From assembly GCA_034433615.1 (NCBI GenBank), contig DAOUAJ010000155.1:1-7800 (forward strand): 7,800 bases of DNA, written 5' to 3'. The notes below the pieces were generated by a model. It worked only from the letters and a program-made list of their open reading frames with translations. It had not been told where the DNA came from and did not search any database. Below are positions 1-6,394 of this stretch, in pieces. Numbering within the stretch: position 1 is the first letter of the stretch; each line of letters begins with the position of its first letter. The stretch is from DAOUAJ01 sp034433615. GTDB taxonomy: Bacteria > Chloroflexota > Anaerolineae > DUEN01. The translations under genes and the position numbers were made by a program.

Positions 1-2642
1 AATGGCACCTTATCTCTCTGGGTGATCTGCACCATCTGTCGGTCGACTTTACCCTCCTTTCGGATGGTGGGTTTGAAACCCTTGAGCAACAAGGTATTCA
101 GGGTGACCGTCAGCGAACTGATCGCCATAAGCAAGCCGGCCAGCTCAGGGCTGATGATCAGGGCAATGAACGGGTAGAATAGCCCGGCTCCAAGGGGAAT
201 GCCCAGGGTGTTATAGATGAAAGCCCAGAACAGGTTCTGTTTGACCTTGCGCATGGTGGCTTTAGCCACCTCCAGGGCTACAACCACGTCGCGGATGTCG
301 TCCTTGATCAGGATCACATCCCCGGTTTCCTTGGCCACGTCGGTGCCCGAGCCAATGGCAATGCCGACATCTGCCTGAGCCAGGGCTGGAGCGTCGTTGA
401 TCCCGTCGCCTACCATGGCTACTTTTTTCCCTGAAGCCTGCAGTTTCTTGACCTCCTCAGCTTTATCCTGGGGGAGAACTTCCGCCAGGACACGCTTGAT
501 TCCTACTTGACGGGCGATGGCTTCTGCCGTTCGCCGGTTGTCTCCGGTGATCATGGCTACTTCTAACCCCAATCTGTGCAGGCGTTTGATCGCCTCTACA
601 GAATTCTCCTTGAGCGTATCCGCCACGGCTACCAGCCCGGCTGGATGCCCATCCAGGGCGATAAACATCACCGTCTTGCCGCCTGCTTCCAATGCCTCTG
701 CCTGTTGGATGAGCTCGCTGAAGTCTAGCCCATGTTCGCGCATGAGCTTTCGATTGCCCAGGAGGACTGCATGCCCCTCGACTCTGGCCTCCACCCCGTG
801 CCCGGGGATAGCGTTAAATGATTCGGGCTCCCTCAGCTCCAACCCGCGCGACTGTGCCCCCTTTACGATGGCTTCTCCCAGGGGATGTTCGCTGTTCTTT
901 TCCGCGATGGCAGCCAGACGCAACAGTTCATCCTCGTTCCAGAAGGTGCTCCTGGGCGCGGGTTGCGGTATTAAGTGCTCGCTGCAATCAGCCATTGTGG
1001 TGGGCTGAATCTCCCGTTCCCTGACCACCACATCCGTAACCGATGGTTCACCCTTCGTCAGTGTGCCTGTTTTGTCAAAAATAATCGTCTGTAGTTTGCT
1101 GGTATTCTCGATGGCTTCGGCGCCCTTAAAGAGCACTCCATGCTCTGCGCCCTTGCCTGTCCCGGCCATCATGGCGCTCGGTGTGGCCAATCCCACCGCG
1201 CACGGGCAGGAAATGACCAGCACAGTTACGGAGAGTAGTAGCGAGAAGCCAAATACACCGATCTCACCGAGTTTGTAAGGCGACAGGATGAAGCTGGAGT
1301 CGGGGGTGAAGAACTTCTGGTAGCCGAAGAAAAACCAGAAGACGAACACGAGGAGAGCCAGCATATGCACCCCCAGGATGAAGTGCCCTGCCACCCAGTC
1401 GGCCAGCTTCTGGATGGGAGCTTTGCTGGCCTGGGCGTCTTCTACAAGCTTGATGATTTGCGCCAGGGCGGTCTCCTTGCCCACCCGGGTGGCATTGAAT
1501 TTGAAGGCGCCGGTCTTGTTGATCGTGCCGCCGATCACCTGGTCGCCACCTTTTTTCTCTACCGGCAGGCTCTCCCCGGTGAGCATCGATTCATCCACCG
1601 CTGAGTAGCCCTCGATCACCACACCGTCCACCGGGATGCTCTCGCCGGGGCGGACAAGGACCAGATCGCCGATCTCTACCTCGTCGGCGGGGATTTCTTC
1701 TTCGCGGCCGTCTCGGAGGATGCGGGCGATCTTGGGCTGCAGTTCCATGAGTTTGCGAATGGCTTCTGAGGTGCGCCCGCGGGTAAGAGCCTCGAGCCAA
1801 CGCCCCAGGATGATGAAGGCGGTGAGCAAGGCAGCGCTCTCGAAGAAGGTGGCTCCTTCGCCGCCGAAGCCGGCCTTCGGGAAAAGAGTATTGATCACCG
1901 CAATGCCGTAAGCTGCCCCAATCCCGGTGGCATACAGCAGGTTCATATCTGTCACACCATGCTTGAGGCCGCGCCAGGAGTTCGTGAAGAATTGCCGTCC
2001 TGGACCGAAGACGATCGGCGTGGTCAGCAGGCCAATGACCCACTTATATGAAAGAAACTCAGGGATGAAAGCTCTCAATGGCCCAAGCATGTCATAGAAG
2101 GTGCCGATCATGACCACCAATCCGATCGTCCCGGCAATAAGTAGATTGCGTCCCTGACGCTTGATTTCCTCTTCACGTGCCTGTCGCTCGCGGTCAAGGG
2201 TGTCGACCCCGGCGCTACGCTCGACAGCTTCATAGCCCACGTCACGGATGGCTCTTTTCATCTGGCTTGTCGTAACCAGGCCGGGGATATACTGGACATG
2301 GGCTGTACCCAGGCCGAGGTTGACCACTGCGCCAATTACGCCAGGCAACTCGTTGAGGGCTCCCTCCACGTGGGCCACGCAGGAGGCACAGGTCATCCCC
2401 CTGACATCTAGAGTCAGCTCGCTCAGGGGAACGCTGTAACCGACGTTTTCGATCGCCCGGCGTATGTCATCCAGCGTGGTCACTCTAGGGTTGTAAACCA
2501 GACTTGCCTTATTGGTGGCCAGATTGACCACCACGTTCGAAACACCAGGAAGTTCTTTCAGCGCGCCTTCCACGTGTGACACGCATGAGGCGCAAGTCAT
2601 CCCGCTCACCGGTAAAGTGAGCTCAAGGGTTGAATCGATCAT
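1..2642 (-). CDS. copA: Cu(+)-exporting P1B-type ATPase CopA with two HMA domains (3' end off the left edge)
   Basis: This is a membrane pump that uses ATP to export Cu(I) from the cytoplasm. Reading leftwards from ATG 2642-2640, 880 residues are open with no stop. Two heavy-metal-associated domains lead, with GMTCASC motifs at C17/C20 and C85/C88. Membrane helices follow, then the actuator TGE loop (MLTGES), the transmembrane CPC copper site (C479-P480-C481), the phosphorylated Asp in DKTGT (D523), the N-domain SEHP (H586) and the hinge GDGIND (D746-D750). The last two helices carry FIYN and MAISS, typical of the Cu(+) subgroup. About 34 residues lie beyond the last helix, so little is likely missing. 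The start is supported by AGGAGG 7 bases upstream, and the gene begins 12 bases after the CsoR-like stop, so the two are probably co-transcribed. Between D523 and H586 it is about 25 residues longer than I expect for the family. Silver could also be a substrate. The family call is very secure. Confidence 0.97.
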   Translation of the reverse strand, partial: MIDSTLELTLPVSGMTCASCVSHVEGALKELPGVSNVVVNLATNKASLVYNPRVTTLDDIRRAIENVGYSVPLSELTLDVRGMTCASCVAHVEGALNELPGVIGAVVNLGLGTAHVQYIPGLVTTSQMKRAIRDVGYEAVERSAGVDTLDRERQAREEEIKRQGRNLLIAGTIGLVVMIGTFYDMLGPLRAFIPEFLSYKWVIGLLTTPIVFGPGRQFFTNSWRGLKHGVTDMNLLYATGIGAAYGIAVINTLFPKAGFGGEGATFFESAALLTAFIILGRWLEALTRGRTSEAIRKLMELQPKIARILRDGREEEIPADEVEIGDLVLVRPGESIPVDGVVIEGYSAVDESMLTGESLPVEKKGGDQVIGGTINKTGAFKFNATRVGKETALAQIIKLVEDAQASKAPIQKLADWVAGHFILGVHMLALLVFVFWFFFGYQKFFTPDSSFILSPYKLGEIGVFGFSLLLSVTVLVISCPCAVGLATPSAMMAGTGKGAEHGVLFKGAEAIENTSKLQTIIFDKTGTLTKGEPSVTDVVVREREIQPTTMADCSEHLIPQPAPRSTFWNEDELLRLAAIAEKNSEHPLGEAIVKGAQSRGLELREPESFNAIPGHGVEARVEGHAVLLGNRKLMREHGLDFSELIQQAEALEAGGKTVMFIALDGHPAGLVAVADTLKENSVEAIKRLHRLGLEVAMITGDNRRTAEAIARQVGIKRVLAEVLPQDKAEEVKKLQASGKKVAMVGDGINDAPALAQADVGIAIGSGTDVAKETGDVILIKDDIRDVVVALEVAKATMRKVKQNLFWAFIYNTLGIPLGAGLFYPFIALIISPELAGLLMAISSLTVTLNTLLLKGFKPTIRKEGKVDRQMVQITQRDKVP

Positions 2643-2649
2643 GCAATAG

Positions 2650-2655
2650 CCTCCT
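2650..2655 (-). promoter_or_regulatory. Ribosome binding site of copA
   Basis: The minus strand reads AGGAGG here, 7 bases before the copA ATG at 2642. Its first base lies inside the TGA stop codon (2657-2655) of the upstream CsoR-like gene. This fixes the copA start and suggests that ribosomes ending the regulator can reload on copA. Confidence 0.85.
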
Positions 2656-2963
2656 CATAATGAAATAGAATGTGGGGCACCGGTGAGCCACCGGTAAATG
2701 TCTTTGAGTTTGTCCAATTCTGCCCGCTGTTCTTCCTCACAAGGGTTGGCCAGGATGATTTCCAGGCTGCGCTCTGCCTGATGGCGCGCCAGAGCGCACC
2801 CGGCGGCGCGCAAGGCCGATTGGACCGCGCCCAATTGGTGTAACACCTGATCGCGAGGCCGACCTGATTCGAGCATGACGATAATGGCGTGAAGATGACC
2901 CTCGACGGAACGCAGGCGTGCTAGGACAGCCTGCTCCTCAGGTGACATTGAGGTGGGTTTCAT
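2655..2963 (-). CDS. CsoR/FrmR-family (DUF156) transcriptional regulator lacking canonical Cu ligands
   Basis: This is a small all-helical DNA-binding repressor of 102 residues, of the family that senses Cu(I), Ni/Co, formaldehyde or sulfide. The family core is clear: a RLRSVEGHLHAI stretch (residues 16-27), then QLGAVQSALRAAG (43-55). Aligned by eye to Mycobacterium CsoR, the three Cu(I) ligands Cys-His-Cys fall on R37, Q62 (with H61 next to it) and S66, so the normal copper site is absent. The remaining cysteines are C56 and C75. ATG 2963 is preferred because MKPTSMSPEEQ resembles family N-termini; a GTG at 2975 would add four residues. The start lies inside the upstream gene (26-base overlap), and copA follows 12 bases downstream, so control of copA is the obvious role. 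What it senses cannot be read from the sequence, and a copper-blind or thiol-based sensor is possible. Confidence 0.9.
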   Translation of the reverse strand: MKPTSMSPEEQAVLARLRSVEGHLHAIIVMLESGRPRDQVLHQLGAVQSALRAAGCALARHQAERSLEIILANPCEEEQRAELDKLKDIYRWLTGAPHSISL

Positions 2964-3321
2964 GATCCTGCACACTGAAATTCTTATAGTTTAATGTGTT
3001 CCGGATGGCAGCCTGCAACATTGGGCTGAGACGCTGCTGGGGCACCTCCACGAGTGCAAACTGTGTCTGACCGTCACGGCTGTGGGCTACCAGGGTGGCC
3101 GGTGGGTTCTGCTGGTCGTAAACCAGGAGCACAACCAACTGACAATCGCACAGCTCGGTACCGTGATGTGGGCAGCTGCAATCCAAATGAGCCGTACGAG
3201 CTGCCAGCAGATCAAAGGAACGTCTTACCTGTAGACCGGCGCGGTCCAACTGTGCGATGGCCCACGCGATCGCAGTCTGCCAATCGGTCGCGAGAGTTAA
3301 CAACGGAGTGGACTGGTACAT
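2938..3321 (-). CDS. Small Cys/His-rich protein of unknown function, possibly metal-binding
   Basis: This 127-residue soluble protein has no signal peptide or membrane helix. Its central feature is a cluster with C48, C50, H52, H53, C58 and C60 (pattern CxC-P-HH-x4-CxC), followed by a hydrophobic strand-like run (VVLLVY). The N-terminal part (residues 13-40) looks helical. The cluster could hold Cu(I), Zn(II) or an Fe-S centre; this is inference. I have an impression of similar proteins beside CsoR-family genes in Chloroflexota but cannot name a family. It is the first gene of the leftward operon, directly behind a good promoter, and its 3' end overlaps the CsoR-like gene by 26 bases, which suggests translational coupling and a linked job such as metal buffering or co-sensing. 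The start at 3321 is the first ATG after the promoter, with a modest AAAGG about 10 bases upstream. Confidence 0.8.
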   Translation of the reverse strand: MYQSTPLLTLATDWQTAIAWAIAQLDRAGLQVRRSFDLLAARTAHLDCSCPHHGTELCDCQLVVLLVYDQQNPPATLVAHSRDGQTQFALVEVPQQRLSPMLQAAIRNTLNYKNFSVQDHETHLNVT

Positions 3322-3337
3322 CCCAAAAACACCTTTA

Positions 3338-3352
3338 GCCTACAGTATAGGC
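3338..3352. repeat. Imperfect dyad over the leftward -10 box
   Basis: Arms GCCTA and TAGGC are separated by CAGTA. This dyad overlaps the leftward -10 hexamer and touches the next inverted repeat at 3351-3366. It could be a repressor site or a chance product of a short AT-rich core. Confidence 0.35.
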
Positions 3353-3371
3353 CTTCTAACGAAGGCGGCAA
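3344..3371 (-). promoter_or_regulatory. Probable sigma70-type promoter of the Cys/His-rich protein-csoR-like-copA operon
   Basis: On the minus strand, TTGCCG (3371-3366) serves as -35 and TATACT (3349-3344) as -10, with a 16-base spacer; TTTGCC with 17 bases is an equal alternative. The start of transcription would fall near 3337, giving a leader of about 16 bases before the ATG at 3321. The spacer is filled by a perfect inverted repeat, which points to regulation at this promoter. Confidence 0.6.
3351..3366. promoter_or_regulatory. Inverted repeat, candidate operator in the promoter spacer
   Basis: This is a perfect dyad, GCCTTC-TAAC-GAAGGC, lying exactly between the -35 and -10 boxes of the leftward promoter. 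The arms resemble the CCTTCC/GGAAGG arms of CueR-type MerR operators rather than the G-tract sites known for many CsoR proteins. However, MerR promoters usually have 19-20 base spacers, which is not the case here. Binding by the CsoR-like protein or another regulator is inference. Confidence 0.5.
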
Positions 3372-3420
3372 AGCGCCATTTCCCTTGTTTTCCAGTGAGC
3401 AATTATGCCTATTTCGATCT

Positions 3421-3434
3421 GCGCCAGATGGCGC
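3421..3434. promoter_or_regulatory. Inverted repeat just upstream of the rightward -35 box
   Basis: A perfect dyad, GCGCCA-GA-TGGCGC, ends one base before the -35 hexamer of the rightward promoter. The placement suits an activator or an upstream operator. It shares no obvious sequence with the dyad at 3351-3366, so the two directions may answer to different proteins. Confidence 0.4.
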
Positions 3435-3463
3435 GTGACACCCGATCGCGAAAATACTATGAT
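3435..3463 (+). promoter_or_regulatory. Probable sigma70-type promoter of the HMA-domain gene
   Basis: GTGACA (3435-3440) and TATGAT (3458-3463) each match the consensus at five of six bases and are separated by an optimal 17-base spacer. Transcription would begin near 3470, about 25 bases before the chosen start codon. Confidence 0.65.
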
Positions 3464-3485
3464 GAGAACAATAAATATCATGTAT

Positions 3486-3490
3486 GGAGG
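3486..3490 (+). promoter_or_regulatory. Ribosome binding site that sets the HMA-protein start
   Basis: GGAGG lies 5 bases before ATG 3496 and only 2 before ATG 3493. The more upstream ATG at 3484 would put this motif inside the coding region and has no ribosome binding site of its own, so 3496 is the best start. Confidence 0.75.
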
Positions 3491-3495
3491 TTATG

Positions 3496-3861
3496 ATGTG
3501 TGCTCAGGAGAACCACCGCCGGGATCCGATGATTGACCAGGATGAGAACTGCCACGTTGATCCCCTGGATAAGCCCCTGGATCAGAAAAACTTAGACTCT
3601 GCGGCGGCAGCCTACCTCGCCGTGAGCGGCATGGGCTGCACTAATTGCGCCATGCGGGTGCGCAATGGATTGCTCGGCCTGGAGGGAGTCCTGGTGGCCT
3701 ACGTGGAATTGGAGTCACAGCTGGCCGCCGCAGCCTATGATCCGCAGCGCGTCACCCCCGAGGACCTGGTGCAGGCAGTAGCCAACGCCGGGAACGATGG
3801 CCGCCATCATTACCGGGCTCAGTTCATCCGGCAGGTGCCGGTTGAATGGTTGCTGGGATGA
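3496..3861 (+). CDS. Small cytoplasmic HMA-domain protein, possible copper chaperone
   Basis: This protein of about 121 residues has one heavy-metal-associated (ferredoxin-like) domain from roughly residue 40 to 105. The metal site is GMGCTNC (C48 and C51), a variant of GMTCxxC that keeps both cysteines. After the site come the expected helix (AMRVRNGLLGL), a strand pair and an EDLVQAVANAG helix. Family proteins such as CopZ bind Cu(I) through the two cysteines and hand it to the HMA domains of CopA. Unlike CopZ (about 70 residues), it has a polar, Asp-rich N-terminal extension of about 40 residues with C2, C19 and H20, and a C-terminal tail with two adjacent histidines. No signal peptide is seen. 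It is transcribed away from the copA operon from its own promoter. A chaperone or sequestering role is likely but inferred; another soft metal is possible. Confidence 0.85.
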   Translation: MCAQENHRRDPMIDQDENCHVDPLDKPLDQKNLDSAAAAYLAVSGMGCTNCAMRVRNGLLGLEGVLVAYVELESQLAAAAYDPQRVTPEDLVQAVANAGNDGRHHYRAQFIRQVPVEWLLG

Positions 3862-4203
3862 ACTTGGAGGCACCTTGGCCGCTCTCGAACGTCTCCCGCC
3901 TGCGAAGAGTATGGTGCAGCTGGTCGGCCCTCATCTACTGATTAACCAGGCATTGAGCGGGCTACGGATGAATTGAAAAACGCTTTTGGTGAGTTACAGG
4001 TTTACTACTTCTGGATGGGGATAATCTTTCTCGCTATAGCGGTGAAGGACGGTTCTCAGGGAAAGGGCTTGGAATGTCGCTGCCGTTCTTTAAACATATA
4101 TATTCGATGAAAATAATGGGGAATTGGTGACCTATAACACTACCAGATATAGGATAAATCTGATTACATTGATCTTGGATCCATCAGTTCAGGAGCGAAG
4201 GTC
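3862..4203. other. 342-base gap between HMA gene and histidine kinase, no secure gene
   Basis: No convincing gene is seen. A doubtful 33-residue frame opens at TTG 3875-3877, four bases after GGAGG (3866-3870), and stops at 3976. In the same frame a further open stretch continues to a TGA near 4110. This could be a decayed coding remnant or chance. The second half is AT-rich (a TTTAAACATATATATT-like stretch near 4090-4104) and holds an inverted repeat at 4131-4153. No hairpin followed by a T-run was found, so the HMA transcript may read through. Confidence 0.5.
4131..4153. promoter_or_regulatory. Inverted repeat upstream of the histidine kinase gene
   Basis: Arms CCTATA and TATAGG are perfect, with an 11-base gap, about 50 bases before the kinase ATG. 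The right arm could serve as a weak -10 (TATAGG) behind TTGGTG (4124-4129) at 18-base spacing. This could be an autoregulatory site, but neither the promoter nor the binding protein is established. Confidence 0.3.
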
Positions 4204-5637
4204 ATGAACCAGACTAGCTCTTCCTTCACGCAGCGGGTCTCTACGCTGCGCTGGCTCTTGCCTCTCAGTTTTGCCCTGTTAGCCGTAGCTTACGAACTCA
4301 GCCTGGCCCGCTGGGTTCACAATTCATTCGGCGATGCCACCCACTTCGCTGTTGAAGTCTTATTTTTTAGCACAGCCGGCCCATTCCTGGCATTTCTTGC
4401 CCTGAACTGGATCAGTGTCTGGCTTACGGAGAAGGAACGTGCTGAAACGCTGGCACGCGACCGCGAACGCAGGCTGGCTGCGATCACCAACGCGTCTGCG
4501 GATGCCATTTTGGGTCTGGATTCCGACGGCTATATCGAGTCGTGGAACAGAGGGGCTGAATTGCTCTTTGATTATTCCATATCTGAAATCCGGGGACAGC
4601 CATTTTCCTTCCTGATTCATGGTGGTGAAGCGTCAGAGGTGGAGCTGCAGTGGTTAGTGGAGAAGGTCAAGGAAGAGGGCTTTGTTCGCGGTCATGAGAC
4701 AGTATGCCGGGATAGGGGCGGACGCGCCATTCAGGTGGAGTTGACCGCCACCCGCCTCACCGATGACCAGGGTATACCGTTGGGGATGTCCGTGATCCTG
4801 CGCGACATCGCGAACCGCAAATTACGGGAGGAGGAGATCCGCCGCCTCAACGCCAGCCTGAACCAGCAGGTTGCCGAGCGGACACAGGAACTGGCACAGA
4901 AAGTAGATGAGCTTGCCAGGGCTAACGCGGAGTTAAAGAAGCTTGATCAGATGCGTTCCGAGTTCGTCTCCCTGGTTTCTCATCAGATCCGGGCACCACT
5001 GACCAACATGAGCGGGGCGGTGCAGCATATTCAGGCCGACTGCCAGGTCATCAACCCAACCTGTAGGCGCATGTTGGATATCTTAAACCAGCAAACAGCC
5101 CGCCTGGAACGTCTGGTACAGGATGTATTGAATACTGCCCGCCTGGAATCAGGGGAGCTTTCAGTGCACCCGGAACCTATCTCGATATTTCCGGTCATCC
5201 AGCAGGTTGTTGATCAGACAAGGGCGCGGATTGCGGACCGGCACATTCTGATATCTGAGAAGCCCGGTATGCCGCTGGTTTTCGCGGATCGCGACCGGGT
5301 GGCAGAAGTGCTTACCAACCTACTTGACAACGCGGATAAATATTCGCCTCCAGGTAAAAAGGTGTCCATTGACGTACATGCCAACCAAACAGAAGTTATC
5401 GTCTCGGTCGCTGATGAAGGCCCTGGAATCCCTGAGAAAGACCTGGAACGCGTTTTTGATAAATTTTACAGAACGGATAGTAGTGACTCTCAGATCGCTT
5501 ATGGATATGGGATTGGCCTGTATGTATGCCGGAAGCTGGTCGAAGCGCAGGGTGGGCGTATCTGGGTTGAGAATCTCTTCGCGGGAGGTGCGCGGTTTTC
5601 ATTCTCTCTACCGGTATGGGATGAGGATCATGTTTGA
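4204..5637 (+). CDS. Membrane-bound PAS-domain sensor histidine kinase
   Basis: This 477-residue kinase passes phosphate to the response regulator encoded next. Two membrane helices lie near residues 16-36 and 48-74 with only a short loop between them, so there is no sizeable extracellular sensor. A PAS domain (about 88-200) is the likely input; its ligand is unknown. A coiled coil (about 206-248) leads to the HisKA domain with H260 in SHQIRAPL, where the usual Glu or Asp after His is Gln. The ATPase domain has the N-box NLLDNADKY (N376), the G1 box DEGPGIP (404-410), the F-box VFDKFYR and the G2 box GYGIGL (434-439). All ATP-binding motifs are intact, so it should be active. AGGAG 8 bases upstream supports ATG 4204. 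It overlaps the regulator gene by 8 bases. The signal sensed cannot be read; a copper role rests on proximity alone. Confidence 0.95.
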   Translation: MNQTSSSFTQRVSTLRWLLPLSFALLAVAYELSLARWVHNSFGDATHFAVEVLFFSTAGPFLAFLALNWISVWLTEKERAETLARDRERRLAAITNASADAILGLDSDGYIESWNRGAELLFDYSISEIRGQPFSFLIHGGEASEVELQWLVEKVKEEGFVRGHETVCRDRGGRAIQVELTATRLTDDQGIPLGMSVILRDIANRKLREEEIRRLNASLNQQVAERTQELAQKVDELARANAELKKLDQMRSEFVSLVSHQIRAPLTNMSGAVQHIQADCQVINPTCRRMLDILNQQTARLERLVQDVLNTARLESGELSVHPEPISIFPVIQQVVDQTRARIADRHILISEKPGMPLVFADRDRVAEVLTNLLDNADKYSPPGKKVSIDVHANQTEVIVSVADEGPGIPEKDLERVFDKFYRTDSSDSQIAYGYGIGLYVCRKLVEAQGGRIWVENLFAGGARFSFSLPVWDEDHV

Positions 5638-6310
5638 GCCGACGGTCTTATTAATTGACGATGATCAGGTGTTACTGGAGCTGCTCTCCGACCACTTGCG
5701 GATGGCTGGTTATCGGCCATTGCTTGCCACGAATGGACCGGATGGTCTCCGCCTGGCAGCCATGGATAACCCTGACCTGGTGGTACTGGACGTGATGATG
5801 CCAGGCATGGACGGATGGGAGGTTTGCCGAAAGCTTCGGGAGGGTTCGACGATTCCAATTATTATGCTCACCGCTAAAGGCGAGGAGTACGATAAACTGC
5901 GCGGTTTCCGCCTGGGCGTGGATGATTACGTAACCAAGCCTTTTTCCTTTGCTGAACTGGTGGCGCGCGTGGGGGCGATCCTGGCGCGTTCCAGGCGTGG
6001 TTCGCAGATGCCCCTGGTTGTGAGCGAAGGGGATCTGAACATCGATTTCGACCAGCGCCGTGTCACGGTCGCTGGCCAATCCGTTGACCTTACCCCAACC
6101 GAGTATCGCCTGCTGGAGACGTTGGCGCGCCATGCTCACCGGACGGTCCCCATCGAAAAGTTGCTGGCTGAGGTCTGGGGGCCAGAGTATGCGGGGGAAA
6201 TCGAGTATGTCAAGCACTATATATGGGCGCTCCGCCGGAAGATAGAAGCTGACCCGGGTGATCCCAAACATATCCTCACCGAGCGCGGCTTCGGATATCG
6301 GCTTGAGTAG
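5630..6310 (+). CDS. OmpR/PhoB-family response regulator
   Basis: This 226-residue transcription factor is activated by phosphorylation. The receiver domain (about 5-118) has the acidic pocket D10-D12, the phosphoacceptor D54 in VVLDVMMPG, T81 and the conserved K103-P104. A winged-helix DNA-binding domain follows (about 130-225), with PTEYRLLETLARH, a VWG-like segment after the recognition-region helix, the VKHYIWALRRKIE recognition helix and the GFGYRLE wing typical of the family. ATG 5630 is preferred, with GAGG 3 bases before it; ATG 5621 would add three residues. Much earlier in-frame starts would lie inside the kinase gene and are not credible. The 8-base overlap with the kinase stop indicates translational coupling and a cognate pair. 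Targets are unknown; the inverted repeat at 4131-4153 and the oxidoreductase gene downstream are the nearest candidates. Confidence 0.95.
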   Translation: MFEPTVLLIDDDQVLLELLSDHLRMAGYRPLLATNGPDGLRLAAMDNPDLVVLDVMMPGMDGWEVCRKLREGSTIPIIMLTAKGEEYDKLRGFRLGVDDYVTKPFSFAELVARVGAILARSRRGSQMPLVVSEGDLNIDFDQRRVTVAGQSVDLTPTEYRLLETLARHAHRTVPIEKLLAEVWGPEYAGEIEYVKHYIWALRRKIEADPGDPKHILTERGFGYRLE

Positions 6311-6394
6311 CCGAAATACAACTGAACTTACACCCCTTCTAAACCTTTAATAGACTTTTCCTTGTTACACTGTTGGTAGAGGAGAGCTGCTGCA

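Noticed and set aside
517..1008. 163-codon plus-strand open frame
   Set aside because: It lies antisense to the catalytic part of copA, whose motifs are unmistakable; the translated product has low-complexity Ser/Pro/Cys composition and no domain.
1591..2043. 150-codon minus-strand open frame
   Set aside because: It is in a different frame within copA and gives an Arg/His-rich product; the copA frame is the real one.
2964..2975. GTG start of the CsoR-like gene
   Set aside because: Possible, but the four extra residues do not resemble family N-termini, and ATG 2963 fits better.
3484..3495. Earlier ATG for the HMA protein
   Set aside because: The coding sequence would contain its own GGAGG and lacks an upstream ribosome binding site; ATG 3496 has ideal spacing.
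3054..3496. Two plus-strand open frames across the divergent region
   Set aside because: One is antisense to the Cys/His-rich gene and the other crosses both promoters; neither gives a recognisable product.
4032..4041. Perfect 10-base palindrome CGCTATAGCG
   Set aside because: Several such palindromes are expected by chance in a window this long, and it is not placed at any promoter or gene end.
5324..5629. Extended N-terminus for the response regulator
   Set aside because: It would run through the kinase ATPase domain in another frame; receiver domains start just after ATG 5630.
6311..6394. Promoter, terminator or CCTT direct repeats before the oxidoreductase
   Set aside because: Only weak hexamers (CTTACA, TACACT) at poor spacing, loosely matching 9-base repeats and no hairpin with a T-run were found; nothing is strong enough to call.
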